64,000 nucleotides of DNA from Eucalyptus grandis (Eukaryota > Streptophyta > Magnoliopsida > Myrtales > Myrtaceae). Positions within the stretch are counted from its first letter, which is position 1, and each line of letters starts with the position of its first letter. Below are positions 22,106 to 32,263 of this stretch, one piece after another. The stretch spans positions 18,985,561 through 19,049,560 of the forward strand of contig NC_052618.1 of NCBI RefSeq assembly GCF_016545825.1, read 5' to 3'. The notes below the pieces were generated by a model that saw only the letters and a list, made by a program, of their open reading frames with translations, ran no database searches and was not told the DNA's origin. Position numbers and translations under genes: made by a program.

Positions 22106-22109
22106 AGAT

Positions 22110-22340
22110 AGAATTATCACCCAAACTAATTAATTAAATAGCCAATGGTTACCCGGGACCACTTGATTAATCAAGTGACCGACAATCAGCATGAGAATCC
22201 CCGTTTTCACAATATAAATTTCTTAGCCAATGAGAAAATGTTGCCAAACTAAATGACGGTTCGAGATAATTAAATATACTTCAAGTGAAGCACATTGAAT
22301 TATGACATTGACATTTTTCACAAGCAATGACAAACTTGAC
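22110..22340. repeat. Diverged single copy of the 0.4-kb unit
   Basis: The words TATCACCCAAACTAATTAATT, TTCTTAGCCAATGAGAAAATG, ACTTCAAGTGAAGCAC and CAATGACAAACTTGAC follow the order of the tandem unit at 7513-8995, with many differences. As there, it lies upstream of a BAHD block, which suggests the unit was part of the ancestral duplicated segment. Confidence 0.6.
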
Positions 22341-22529
22341 ATACCGTTTTATATATCTATAGTCTATTTAGGAGAGATCTCTCTTTTGGTCTCTTCACCT
22401 AGACTACCTCGAAACCAAGTTGTGATGATAGCTGGAATTAATCTTAAATGAATCCATGGGTTATCGTCATTCAGTGCACTTAGAGTGAAAACTGCAATTA
22501 ATTGTCACATTAATCGTCGTTTTTGCTTA

Positions 22530-23374
22530 GGTTTCGAAGAAGAGACCTCGTGCAGAGCTCGAAAGGGTACATAGATATTGCTAATTTAAACCATAGAACT
22601 CGTCACAGCTGGCATGCACTTCACCGAACTTTCAAAGTACATGAAAAGTCAAGAGTTTTTTTTTTCAACTACCGGTCAACATTTTTTAATTTTGTGCTTT
22701 GTCAATCAGAAGATATAAGGGTCCAAGTTCAGCCCATGATTAATACGTCAATAAACAGAATATCATCCAAAAATTGCTGTTGGAGAAATGAATGTAAATT
22801 TTATAACTATTCGATCTAGATTCTTTTTTTTTTTTCATATTCGATTAGCTTAGTTATAATACTATTTCTTTAATTTTGTATGATTTCATTGCTTGTTCGA
22901 GTCTCACGAATCAAGTGCAAACTATTTTTAGTTAGAATCACCTACAAAAGCCAAAAGCATGAGATTAAGTGGCTCTTAGGGCTTATGGGACTTTTAGTTG
23001 AACTTAACCGATTTTATGAGATTTGTAGGATCAGGTCGCTTGTGCTTCTGGATTCGAGTTCTTGGGCCACGCGATCGCCGGATCTTTGAAAAGGAAAAAG
23101 TAGGGACCCGCGGCGACGTCATTTTGATGCCTCTGTACCGAAAGATGTCTGCACAGCCGGTAATAAAGGTCAACGACAATCACCTACATTTCCTCCGCCA
23201 TAAACTCAGGGCTTGTGTTCTCTTCTTTTCTGGCTCATAACCTCAAGGTGTGCATGAAGAAGATCCGTTGAAATACCTAAACAGGTACCGAAGCGATCTG
23301 ACAGTGTATCAAACATGAAGGTCGAAGTACAGTCCAAGAAACTGGTCCAGCCATCTGCTCCAACGCCGAATCAA
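22530..23374. repeat. Segmental duplication copy 3: region leading into the BAHD gene
   Basis: 22530-22680 repeats the piece GTTTCGAAGAAGAGACCTCG...GCTAATTTAAACCATAG found at 15440 and 18425. 22690-22960 repeats 16510-16740, and 23120-23374 repeats 16785-17034. The foldback element of the other copies is absent here. This copy contains the upstream sequence of the intact BAHD gene and presumably its promoter. Confidence 0.8.
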
Positions 23375-24613
23375 AGTCGAAAGCTCGGCCTGTCCTTCAT
23401 TGACGACCTTTTATTTTCTAAACATGCCGGCATCGTTTACTACTATCGAGCTCGCGAAAGTACGCACGAGATCCATACGCTTCAGAGGCTTCACCGCTTG
23501 GAAGAGTCGCTTTCAGAAACACTAGCCCTCTTTTACCCTCTAGCCGGTCGGTACGTCGAAGAAGGGCTCTTCATCGACTGCAACGACCAAGGAGCGGAAG
23601 TTATCCAAGCCAAAGTAGATGGCACTCTAGATCAGCTCCTCCAGGGAGATCTCGACCGTGACCTTTTTAACAGCTTGTCGAAATTCCCGCTGCCAGCAGC
23701 AAACAATCCACTGGTCGTAGTTCAAGTGAACAGCTTCAATTGTGGCGGATTAGCAATTAGCCTGCGCTTTTCTCACAAAATAGGCGACATGTACACCATG
23801 GCCATGTTCATGAACTCGTGGGCCACAGCATGCCGGAGCGGAATCCAGGAAGTAGTCCCGCCAAATTTCGAGCTGCCATCTCTATTCCCGGTGAAAGAAC
23901 CCGCACTCATACAATGGCCCACACTCCCCTTCAGAAAAAAATTCGCACTGGCTAGACTCAAATTCAGCGGCCAAGCCCTGTCAAGGCTGAAAGCTGCTTC
24001 CAATGCTTCCAACTCATCGGATTCAATAGCTAATAACAGCCAAAGGTCACGGGTGGAAATCGTGTCTGCGCTGATATGTAAGGCTCTTATCATCATTGAT
24101 CGTGCGACAAAAGGCCTGCTGATGCCTTTTGTGTATTCCACATCTATCAACTTGCGTGAGAGAGTGCAATTAAAGATGCCGACGAACGCGTGCGGCAACT
24201 TCTTTGCTCACATCACCACTCCACTTGCTGTAGAAGAGACAGAGCCCTCTTTCAATGGAATACTGAATCTGATAGGGGACGCCCATAGGAATGCCAAATT
24301 GAAGTATGCCGCGATAGCAGATGCAGGTGCATTGTGCTCAGCGGTGACAGATTCATTGAGGGATTATGTTGGTGTATTGGGCAGAGATGGAGCCAACGTG
24401 ATCCTAATCACTAGCTGGTGTAGATTCCCACTCTACGACAGTGATTTTGGGTGGGGGAAGCCAGACTCGGTGAACAACGCAAGCCCTCCTCTGAGGTCAG
24501 TTGGTCTTGTGGATAGTCCAGCTGATGGTGGAATTGATGCTTGGATTACTCTAAACCAAGATGAGATGGCTCTCTTCAAACAAGATCCTGACATTGTGGC
24601 TTGTACTTCCTAG
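23315..24613 (+). CDS. BAHD acyltransferase (vinorine synthase-like clade)
   Basis: A single uninterrupted exon encodes 432 residues, normal for the family. BAHD enzymes move an acyl group from acyl-CoA to an alcohol or amine in the cytosol. The catalytic HXXXD motif is HKIGD (residues 154-158), so the usual following Gly is not next to the Asp (D-M-Y). The structural motif DFGWG is at 377-381. The N-terminal start (VEVQSKKLVQPSAPTP) and LGLSFIDDLL resemble the clade with vinorine synthase, deacetylvindoline acetyltransferase and their many plant paralogs. The acceptor and donor cannot be deduced. The ATG at 23315 is supported by the conserved N-terminus and by the identical start in the stub at 16975. 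The next gene (25292-27595) is convergent, 678 bp away. No defect is seen. Confidence 0.93.
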   Translation: MKVEVQSKKLVQPSAPTPNQSRKLGLSFIDDLLFSKHAGIVYYYRARESTHEIHTLQRLHRLEESLSETLALFYPLAGRYVEEGLFIDCNDQGAEVIQAKVDGTLDQLLQGDLDRDLFNSLSKFPLPAANNPLVVVQVNSFNCGGLAISLRFSHKIGDMYTMAMFMNSWATACRSGIQEVVPPNFELPSLFPVKEPALIQWPTLPFRKKFALARLKFSGQALSRLKAASNASNSSDSIANNSQRSRVEIVSALICKALIIIDRATKGLLMPFVYSTSINLRERVQLKMPTNACGNFFAHITTPLAVEETEPSFNGILNLIGDAHRNAKLKYAAIADAGALCSAVTDSLRDYVGVLGRDGANVILITSWCRFPLYDSDFGWGKPDSVNNASPPLRSVGLVDSPADGGIDAWITLNQDEMALFKQDPDIVACTS

Positions 24614-25291
24614 CTACTTCTTCCTAGAAATGTTCTTAATAGAAGTGCGTTTTGCCTACTAATTCGCTTTTCGTTTTCATTCTATCATACTCTGCTCATT
24701 TTCTGATTTTTGAACACTCTGGGTTCACATAACAATCGGAAAGATGATCCTTCTTTGAAACCCTATCGTATCCTGTTATGTCGGCATCAATTTATGATTT
24801 GTGAGTTTTCAACATGTGTTCTGAATATTCATGTGAATAGTCTATTGATTTTAATTTGGGCAGTTGAAAGTTACCATCATATTTTGTCAAGCAAGCATTA
24901 ATCTTCCATCAAGTTATATGATACACAAGGAGTTTAATCCAAATTATTTCATTGATTTCGACAATCATGTTCACGTGGTGATGACTTAATCGATAATCAT
25001 GCATAAGATAACTTAATATTACACATTATAACTAAGAATAATGTATAAATGGGTTTCCTTTTTGTATACATCAATGTAAACAGAACTAGTACCTAAGTCT
25101 GCTCATCTAGCAGAGAAAGGCAAGCCCACACTTTAATAAAACTACAAACAGATTGCAAAATTGTGGCCTTTTCTTGGCATCATTGACGCATGGTCGTAAT
25201 CCAACCAAGCGCCCAACCAAGTACTTCGTGACTTTCCGCATGGGAGCTCGTACCTCATCAAGTCCTTGATGCATGAGGCGAGGTTGAGAAC
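24614..25291. other. Intergenic space between convergent genes
   Basis: Shared 3' flank of the BAHD gene (left) and the prenyltransferase (right). It is AT-rich and no further gene is seen. One 63-codon frame at 24710-24901 has no recognisable similarity. Confidence 0.5.
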
Positions 25292-27595
25292 TTAGGCTAA
25301 GATCAACCTTGGAATATATCTCTTGCAGACAAATTTAGCTATCACCAATCCAGCAGCTAATGAAGCTCCGAACAAAGCATGTAACCTCACGCAATGATAC
25401 TTTGCCATGAAAATTGATCGCTTGTCCTTTACGATGACATTTTGAAGAAAAAGGAACATCATTACTCTACTACTTAAATATGTAAACGAAGCACAAAATA
25501 TATATTCGACAAAGTTAATAACCTGCCCTAAAAAAAAAAAGAAAAAAAACTCAGCTTCTGTGATGTTCTCTGCTTACCTCATGATTCTCGTCCACAAAGC
25601 TAACGACCCGGTTTCCCATAGGTAAGGTCAGAAGGCACAGTATCTGGAGTAGATTGTCGTCAAGATGCAAATAAGTACAACAGAGTAAGAGATTTAGGAA
25701 AACACAGATTATTTCAACATATCCTTGAGGATGAGATACTAAGAGATTTAGGAAATATGCAGTCAACAAGACACTCACAATGCAACTAGAGGGAAGATCT
25801 CTGCTGAGACCGAAAGTTAATAGAAGAGAATAGAGTGCTGTGATCGCCACTTTCACAACAGATGAACCTTTCTCTGTGCCAAGCCTAACCTGCACATGAA
25901 ATTGCAGCATTAATGTTTGAATTTGTTTCACCAAACCTCATACTACAAGGGACAACTAAGTCACCAGAGGGGATATTTTCCCAACTGCCGTATCTTCTTC
26001 CACCTGAAAAGATGAAATGACCGACAGTGAGTCTTAAGTTGTGAACCCGAGAATTTCAAGAAAATGTGGATCAAGTCGAAAGTACCTGATGAAAATGACT
26101 GCAGAAGAGTATTAAAGAGGTTGTGAAGCCAACGAGGAGAGATGCGCACAGAACAGTCCCAGTTAAGGGAAGACAGTTCACGCTACTGTCAAATGAAAAA
26201 CATAAAAGGGCACCTGTCATGATAATGGAGCAGCAGATTTTGGGACGAAAATCAAATATAATTACCTGTTGTTGCCCATTAACCAGTAAAAGCCCGTAGT
26301 AGCAAAAGGTCCAAATGCTGCAAAGCACAAGGGCTCTCCAAGTCCATGGTAGCTTAATCGAAATGGTGGACACTGCAGATGAGACAATTTTGGGTAAATG
26401 TGAAAGAACAGTCTCCAAGATGGATCAAGATGTGATCAATCTTTAAATACGAAGTTGTGCCCTTTGAACATCAATCTTATTCTTTGAAGCTCAAAAGATC
26501 GGCTCAGATGCTTGAGCACTCCAACTAAACAAAGTACAAGTTTATAAGAACACTTCACACTACCTACCTGATATATATAACCACAGATGATAGCACAAGC
26601 CAGTAACAGCATTGCACGTAAATGTCCTGCCTCTAGGGACACCCATGTCAGACCTATCAAGCCAAGAACAAGAAACATATAGGCTGCAAGAAGAGTTCCT
26701 GTTCGGCTGCCAACATGTATACAGAAAAGCAATTGACAACAGTTAGATGTGTGATAATAGGAAACGTAAAGGATGCAGAGGCAAATAGTCAACTGATCAC
26801 CTTCCGATCAGGTTCACAACTGATTCCCTCTTATTTTTATCTGCTCCTGTATCGAAATCATAAACATCATTGCTGCGCAAGTACATGTAAGGTCTTCAAT
26901 ACCTGAAATGGAATTGGATCTAGTGGTACGAATTTGTAATGATATGATGAGTGTAGCCCTTGTGCTTTAAGATTCTGCATTTTTTCCCTTTTTTTTTTCC
27001 AAAAGAAGTTCCTACTCAGCGGTTTTTAACCACTGCAGTTAATGTACCCCCCAAAAAATGATTGCCATGTATCCAGGAAGGGACACTCAGGCACAAATTA
27101 TTAGATTAGACATCACTCCGCAGTCCCCCCAGATCAAGAAAAAATCAGTCCATGAATAAACCACCACATACCATGAGCCAATAGGATCCAAAAGCGCTGG
27201 AGTACACATGGAACAAAACAATTAACACACATAAAATATCATTTCAAAGACAGTCAGACCAGCTAACGCAGTTCCCACAGAAGGGAGCACATGTGGACGC
27301 CACAGAACAAAAACCATGAACAATCAGCATCTGCCTCATGCGTGACATGAAATTTAGAAAATGAATAAGATATTCTCAGACTGAAAGAAACACTCCATAT
27401 CAGAGGAGTCAGGCAATATCTTCATCCAATCAAGGTGAAAATGCTTCTTACCACTCATTCTAAACACAAGATAAACGAGCACTTTACTAACCTTAAATTT
27501 AGCCAGGTGATCACAAGAATTGAGGAAACCAAGAGCACAAAGTAACGCGTTGCAGGGAAAGTGCTTGACTGCAGATAGGCTGATGCACTACCAAT
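25292..27595 (-). CDS. ABC4: Chloroplast 1,4-dihydroxy-2-naphthoate phytyltransferase (MenA/ABC4), 5' end missing
   Basis: A UbiA-type membrane prenyltransferase that attaches the phytyl chain in phylloquinone (vitamin K1) synthesis in chloroplasts. Nine exons are seen, all with GT-AG borders and in phase: 27595-27492, 26872-26801, 26706-26568, 26372-26266, 26185-26086, 26003-25965, 25889-25779, 25643-25578, 25426-25292 (stop). The first Asp-rich prenyl-diphosphate motif is NDVYDFDTGAD. The second acidic region reads HFHQVEEDTAVGK, before SPLVRLGTEKG. Many hydrophobic segments follow (for example LLLACAIICGYIYQ and SLLVGFTTSLILF). The end (FMAKYHCVRLHALFGASLAA) is typical. The transit peptide and first membrane segment should lie upstream, but the sequence runs into the 100-N gap, so the model is partial. 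Two stray exon copies exist at 8998 and 20725. Confidence 0.92.
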
Positions 27596-27740
27596 CTGTT
27601 TTCAAAAGATATAATCCAGCAATAGAACATTCAAAAGAGGTAAAAAGGTAAAACAATGTCATGCTGGATAAAATTGAAAAGGCTGTCAAAAGGTTGTGGG
27701 CTTCACACTTCATCTAAAATAGCCAAGGACAGAGAATGTC

Positions 27741-27840
27741 NNNNNNNNNNNNNNNNNNNNNNNNNNNNNNNNNNNNNNNNNNNNNNNNNNNNNNNNNNNN
27801 NNNNNNNNNNNNNNNNNNNNNNNNNNNNNNNNNNNNNNNN
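27741..27840. other. Assembly gap (100 N)
   Basis: Exactly 100 undetermined bases, the customary placeholder for a gap of unknown size. The 5' part of the prenyltransferase gene is missing on its left and the 5' part of a receptor kinase gene is missing on its right. The true distance may be many kilobases, or the join may be wrong. Confidence 0.97.
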
Positions 27841-27984
27841 AGCAGCGAGAGCACATTGCCTCAGCCTAAACAACCTGGTTTTTTCAACGAGATGTCTGTG
27901 TCCAAAGCAAGTTCTTCAAGCAACAGCAAGCATAACAACTATTCGGTTAACGAAGTAACTATTTCACAGTTACTGCCTCGATGA
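27841..27984 (+). CDS. S-receptor-like kinase, C-terminal 47 codons (partial gene at the gap)
   Basis: From the gap edge the frame reads SSESTLPQPKQPGFFNEMSV and then SKASSSSNSKHNNYSVNEVT before the stop at 27982-27984. This is the tail of a G-type lectin receptor kinase. The intact gene has [20 protein letters not shown] in the same place. The frame is open and the tail is well preserved, so the gene may be functional, with the rest in the gap. The alternative is another truncated tail, as at 2316. Confidence 0.8.
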   Translation, partial: SSESTLPQPKQPGFFNEMSVSKASSSSNSKHNNYSVNEVTISQLLPR

Positions 27985-28480
27985 TATATCTGTAATTTCG
28001 ATTGTGTTTATGTTGATCCCATATGAATACATTGCAAGACATTGTAGGGACATGTGAAACATTGCACCTTTTGTTTTCCAAATTTTGCTGGATTTCGGGA
28101 AAATGAAAGAGTGTGTACATGTACCACAATAGAGTGAAAATTTCAGGGTCTTTTTTTTTTTTTTTTTTTTTTTTGATTTTCTAGCCAAAAACCCCTAGAA
28201 TACCTTAGTGTGAATACCCGTGAACTTAATGAAGTAAATTCTTTTTTTTTCAAAAGAATTCTTGATGTTTGAATGTTTGCTTCATTTTGAATCAACGAAA
28301 TCATACTTTAGGGAATAAGTAGCCAAACTACAACCTAGATCAGTAATCAGTACTAAAACCTTTGCTCTGTCAAAGTCTATATAGTGATGTTTCTTCTATT
28401 CTACAGTGCAAAATAATCATGTCTTTTCCAATGACAGCCAAATGGCATTATGGCGACATCACAGTGCTACTTCAGATGCA
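27985..28480. other. 3' flank of the partial kinase, shared with the intact kinase
   Basis: The words GATATATCTGTAATTTCGAT, TTGCACCTTTTGTTTTCCAA, GAATACCCGTGA and ACCTTTGCTCTGTCAAAG recur in order at 40493-40935. The duplication of the kinase gene therefore includes at least 500 bp of downstream DNA. A T-run of about 24 bases lies at 28151-28174. No other gene is seen. Confidence 0.7.
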
Positions 28481-28649
28481 ACTGGAAAAAAACGTTTTGG
28501 GGAAAAGGAAAAGGATTTGATTTTTCATAAGTGTTGGCTATAAATGAAAGATTCTCGTATCATCTTAAAATCCATTTTTCCATATTGTAGAGGAACAGAA
28601 TAACTGAAAACTAACGTAGGATAGAGCGTGGAATTCATTGATATGTTTA

Positions 28650-29573
28650 GGGCATGTTTGGCAACTTGCCAAACAGTAATTATTTATGTTATTTTGTTCT
28701 AGGAGTAGATTTGAAATAGAAATGCATTTGGTAAAATTTTTGTTCTTGAGAACAGATTTGGAGTAGAATCGAGAATTAAAAAAAAAATGATTCTTGTTCC
28801 CAATAACAATTCTAGAATCAAACACCTATTTTCTATTTCTTTTTATTTTTTCTTGTCTTTCTTCCCTATTTCTTCTTCTTCATTTGTTGCCATTGCCGCC
28901 GTTACATTATCCACTACCGTCCACCGCCGCCGATCATCGGAAACCGGTTTTGCGAGCCTACCAGAAGGCTCGCCAGGCTAGGGCGACATTCAGCGAGCTC
29001 ACTAGAGGCAAGCCGGCCACCGAAAGAGGTGGGCCTCCGGAGCCTCCCTTGGCCACTAAGGCTTGACGACTAAGGCAAGGCTCGCCCAACCCCGACGAGG
29101 CTTGACCAACCCCGCCGAGGCTTGGGCGAGCCATGGTTGGGTGAGACTCGACCTCGCCCAGATCTAGTGAGGCTGCTCGCCTAGCCATGGCTTGGCCGAG
29201 CCGAGCCTAGTTGTCGGCGAGGCTCGATTGACGAGGGTCAGCCTTGTCGAGGTCCAACGATGCTCTAGTGAGGTCGCCCGCCTCGTCGGCCGATTCTCCC
29301 ATCATCCCAAGGCCGACGACCGACAACTTGAAGAAGAAGAAAAAAAAAAAAAAAAAAGTAATAAAGTAATAAAATTATTTAAAAATTAAAAAAAAAAATT
29401 TTGAGTAGAAATTTTGAGCACGATACCAAATGCAATTCTATTCCGGAATCAAAATTTTGTGCAATTACCAAATGATTCTTTTTGCTTAGAAATTATTCCT
29501 AGGAACATAATAAAAAAGAATTATTTTTTATCAGAAATTTTTCCCGGAAACAGAAGCGTTACCAAATGCACCA
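28650..29573. mobile_element. PIF/Harbinger-like nonautonomous TIR element
   Basis: The left end GGGCATGTTTGGCAACTTG and right end GCGTTACCAAATGCACCA are imperfect inverted repeats. The inward blocks (GGTAAAATTTTTGTTC, TGATTCTTGTTCCC and their complements) pair as well. The flanks are TTA on both sides (28647-28649 and 29574-29576). The centre (28890-29320) is GC-rich with GCGAGGCTCG-type palindromic words and ends in A-rich sequence. It has no transposase and the frames inside are chance. Confidence 0.8.
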
Positions 29574-29644
29574 TTAGCAACCAATGTACCTCCGCCCATC
29601 TTTAAATGAAACAAACTAGGACTAGTTGATCTCTTGTTTTCCAC

Positions 29645-29870
29645 AATAATTGGTATTAGAACCAAGCTTAGTTGAGTTGAAGTGAATCAATGGCAATGGA
29701 AGAAGGAAAAGTTAAAATTGACAGATTTGCACTAAGGATTTTGATTTCTATAAGGTGCAAATTGAGGATTATCTTTATCAAAGGAATTTGCACATACCCC
29801 TATTGGGAAGAAGTGAGCTAGAGTAAAGTTGATTAGAATTGTTGGATAGACAAGAGTTGGGTGTTATTCG
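29645..29870 (+). mobile_element. Copia gag fragment, plus strand
   Basis: A primer-binding-like word TTGGTATTAGAACC near 29650 is followed by codons for GKVKIDRF and then DFYKVQIEDYLYQRNLHIPL, typical of the N-terminus of plant Copia Gag. Stops and frame changes follow. It faces a second gag fragment on the opposite strand. Confidence 0.65.
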
Positions 29871-29929
29871 GCCATTCATGTTTGCAATACTCATTATAAA
29901 ATAGAAGCCACATGTTCACTAAATTCTCT

Positions 29930-30235
29930 TCTATGAATGTTGCCACTCATAGTCAAATTGTGAACCTCATCAAACGTTAAACTTATTGACCTAGAGGAAT
30001 TACTAACAATTATAATAATAGTATTTCAACTATCGAGCAATGAAGATAATACAATTGAAGTACATACCTCCAAAATCAATGACCTAACAACAACGTTGAA
30101 TTCATTGAAATGTTTAGCAAGTGACTCACCTCTATGAATTTTTAAATAAAACAAATGTCACATCAAGTAGATCTTATTGATCATAGAGGTCTTCTCATAC
30201 ATGTTCAATGGGACAATCATCGATCTAGTAGTGGT
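29930..30235 (-). mobile_element. Copia gag fragment, minus strand
   Basis: The minus strand reads MYEKTSMINKIYLM, then HRGESLAKHFNEFNVVVRSL and LTFDEVHNLTMSGNI, the middle of a plant Copia Gag, with in-frame stops. Its orientation is opposite to the fragment at 29645-29870, so the element was rearranged. Confidence 0.65.
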
Positions 30236-30257
30236 ACTCACCTTCATCATATTAATT

Positions 30258-30542
30258 GCGATGTTACAAGTCAGCTCGCATATCCACCATTGAGTCTCTA
30301 ATAATTATTCCAATAATTACATATCCGATTTTACTTATGGTCGAATATGCAAGCATATGTTTCATGCTTGTTTGAGTAATAGCAATGAGATTCTCCAATA
30401 TCATGCTAAGAATAGTTAGGATTTTCAGAAGAATATGCCATTTGTTTAATGAGAAATAAAAAGGAATATCGAAAATTCGAGCGGTTGAAATTGAAGCAGC
30501 TACTTTTGAAGTAACAAAAAGAAAAGGAATGATTGGAGTGGG
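30258..30542 (-). pseudogene. ndhB: Nuclear copy of plastid ndhB exon 2 (5' part)
   Basis: The minus strand encodes [20 protein letters not shown] and then [20 protein letters not shown]. Together these match NdhB, subunit of the chloroplast NAD(P)H dehydrogenase-like complex, from the first residues of exon 2. Many replacements (for example stretches around [15 protein letters not shown]) and the abrupt end near 30258 show a decayed transfer to the nucleus, not a working gene. Group II intron sequence lies directly upstream on the same strand (next entry), as in the plastid gene. Confidence 0.85.
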
Positions 30543-30985
30543 ATAGTCAGAGTCAAAAAAAGGATTCCTCACTTCTTTCTCTCATTCAAAACCATGCATG
30601 CTTCATCTCGCACGGCTCCTAAGTGATAAAAGAAATAAGAACTCGTCTTCTTTCTTTTTTGATTATCTTCATGGCAGTTAGTATAGATGAATAAAGGCGG
30701 GCCACTTGAACTGAACGAGACCTATTCTCAACATAGGCGGCAAGGCTGAATAGTAAAGGGGACAAGCTGATTGCGGAGAGCCTTTTTCTAAAAAATAAAG
30801 GCTCTCATGTTTTTTCTAACATGGCTTGCTACATACAAGTATAGCCAAATCAAGATGAGACAGGGCGGATAGTCAGAGGCCGCAGCGGGACTACCATTGG
30901 AAAGCCCGCTCCCGATAACTAACATAGTAAGAGATTCTTGGATAGCAGTAATCTCTATGTGGAATTTCAACATAATTATTTTGGC
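30543..30985 (-). pseudogene. ndhB: Nuclear copy of plastid ndhB group II intron (3' part)
   Basis: Next to the exon 2 remnant, the minus strand carries GGAGCCGTGCGAGATGAAGC followed by ATGCATGGTTTTGAATGAGA. This is a recognisable, slightly altered domain V/VI end of a plastid group II intron. Further upstream words (CCCGCTGCGGCCTCTGACTA) also look plastid-derived. The outer limit is uncertain, somewhere near 30985. Intron and exon together mark one insertion of plastid DNA of about 0.7 kb. Confidence 0.75.
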
Positions 30986-32260
30986 CAATTATTATTGGAA
31001 ATTGCTAAAATGGTGTCCACTCATCATTGGCTTTTCTAAATAACATGCTAACATAGACAATTTTACTTGAAATGACACTCTTTATAGATCGCCATGTCAG
31101 TGATTTCCGGCAACAATTGATTGAAAGGATTACATTGAAACTTTGCACAAATGTTTAGAATTTAATTGGCAAAATTGAGAAATTTATGATTAAATTAGCA
31201 ATAAATTTATGATTAAATTAGCAATAAATTTATGACTAATTTGCTAATAATCCTAAAGAAGGGATTATAGCTTAATTATTGTGTATTCTAATAGACCTAT
31301 CCATCCCAGGTCACATTATAAAATCACTAGCCTACACTAACCATACAACCATATTATTACCATATCTAGTATTGTCATGTATTTTATTTGCTTCGTAATC
31401 TCTTTTTCATGAACCGAAATATCATGCAATTAATATTTACCCATCTTTATAAAAGTCATTAACACATTGGCCATAATAAGATATTAGCACCTTAATCAAT
31501 CAGCTAAAATTTTCAAATCTGTTCCGTAGATGCTGGTTTGGGTTTTAATTGCTGTTTGACAGAATAACAACTCGACTTATATTATATCGTAATTATTTTC
31601 ATGGTTTTTTTTTTTTGTCATAAATTATATTTGAAGGCTCGTCAGCATATCTTTTGGGTATCTTCTAGATTTGTCAACGAGTGAAATCCCACAACTAGTC
31701 TTATAGAACTCCTCTCCTTCAACGCCACTATAGTCAATCAGAGTCGGTTCAATTATTTATTAGCTTATAAGACCATTTGATAATAGATATAGCAACTCGA
31801 ACTAAACACGTTTATACTAGATTATTGATTTTCCGGTGAGAACTGAATTTAGTAAGACCTTGGAGGTTCAATTAAATTATGCTTAGGTATATAACAATAA
31901 ATTATGTCATATTTGTCCATTTTGGGTTTTGGAAAGATATATTAATTGGACAATGATATAAATAGTTCCAACACTATTCGAGCGACTATTGACTTACCAT
32001 TTTCTATCTTCTTCCTCGTACAACGTGAAGCAAGAGGCCTGACCTGAAATTAATGCAGATTAAGTCGTAAGAGACCACGTGCTCATGGTGGAAACTGGAA
32101 CACACAAAAATAGTAGGCACGTTACATGAATCATGATCATTAAACTTTATGGTCACTTTGGAAAGATCGTTCAATGTTCAAATTCTTTTTTCAATTCGAT
32201 CAATCAATTTGTTTTTACTTTCAATTAGATCACCCGACAGTCCTGCTCAAAAGTACAATC
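30986..32260. other. AT-rich, no gene recognised
   Basis: No frame of useful length and no RNA gene. A short tandem repeat (AAATTTATGATTAAATTAGC, about 2.5 copies) lies at 31180-31245. Nothing else can be said from the sequence. Confidence 0.4.
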
Positions 32261-32263
32261 TAA

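Noticed and set aside
27656..27984. Frames running through the N block
   Set aside because: Translation across undetermined bases is meaningless. Only the part right of 27841 is supported.
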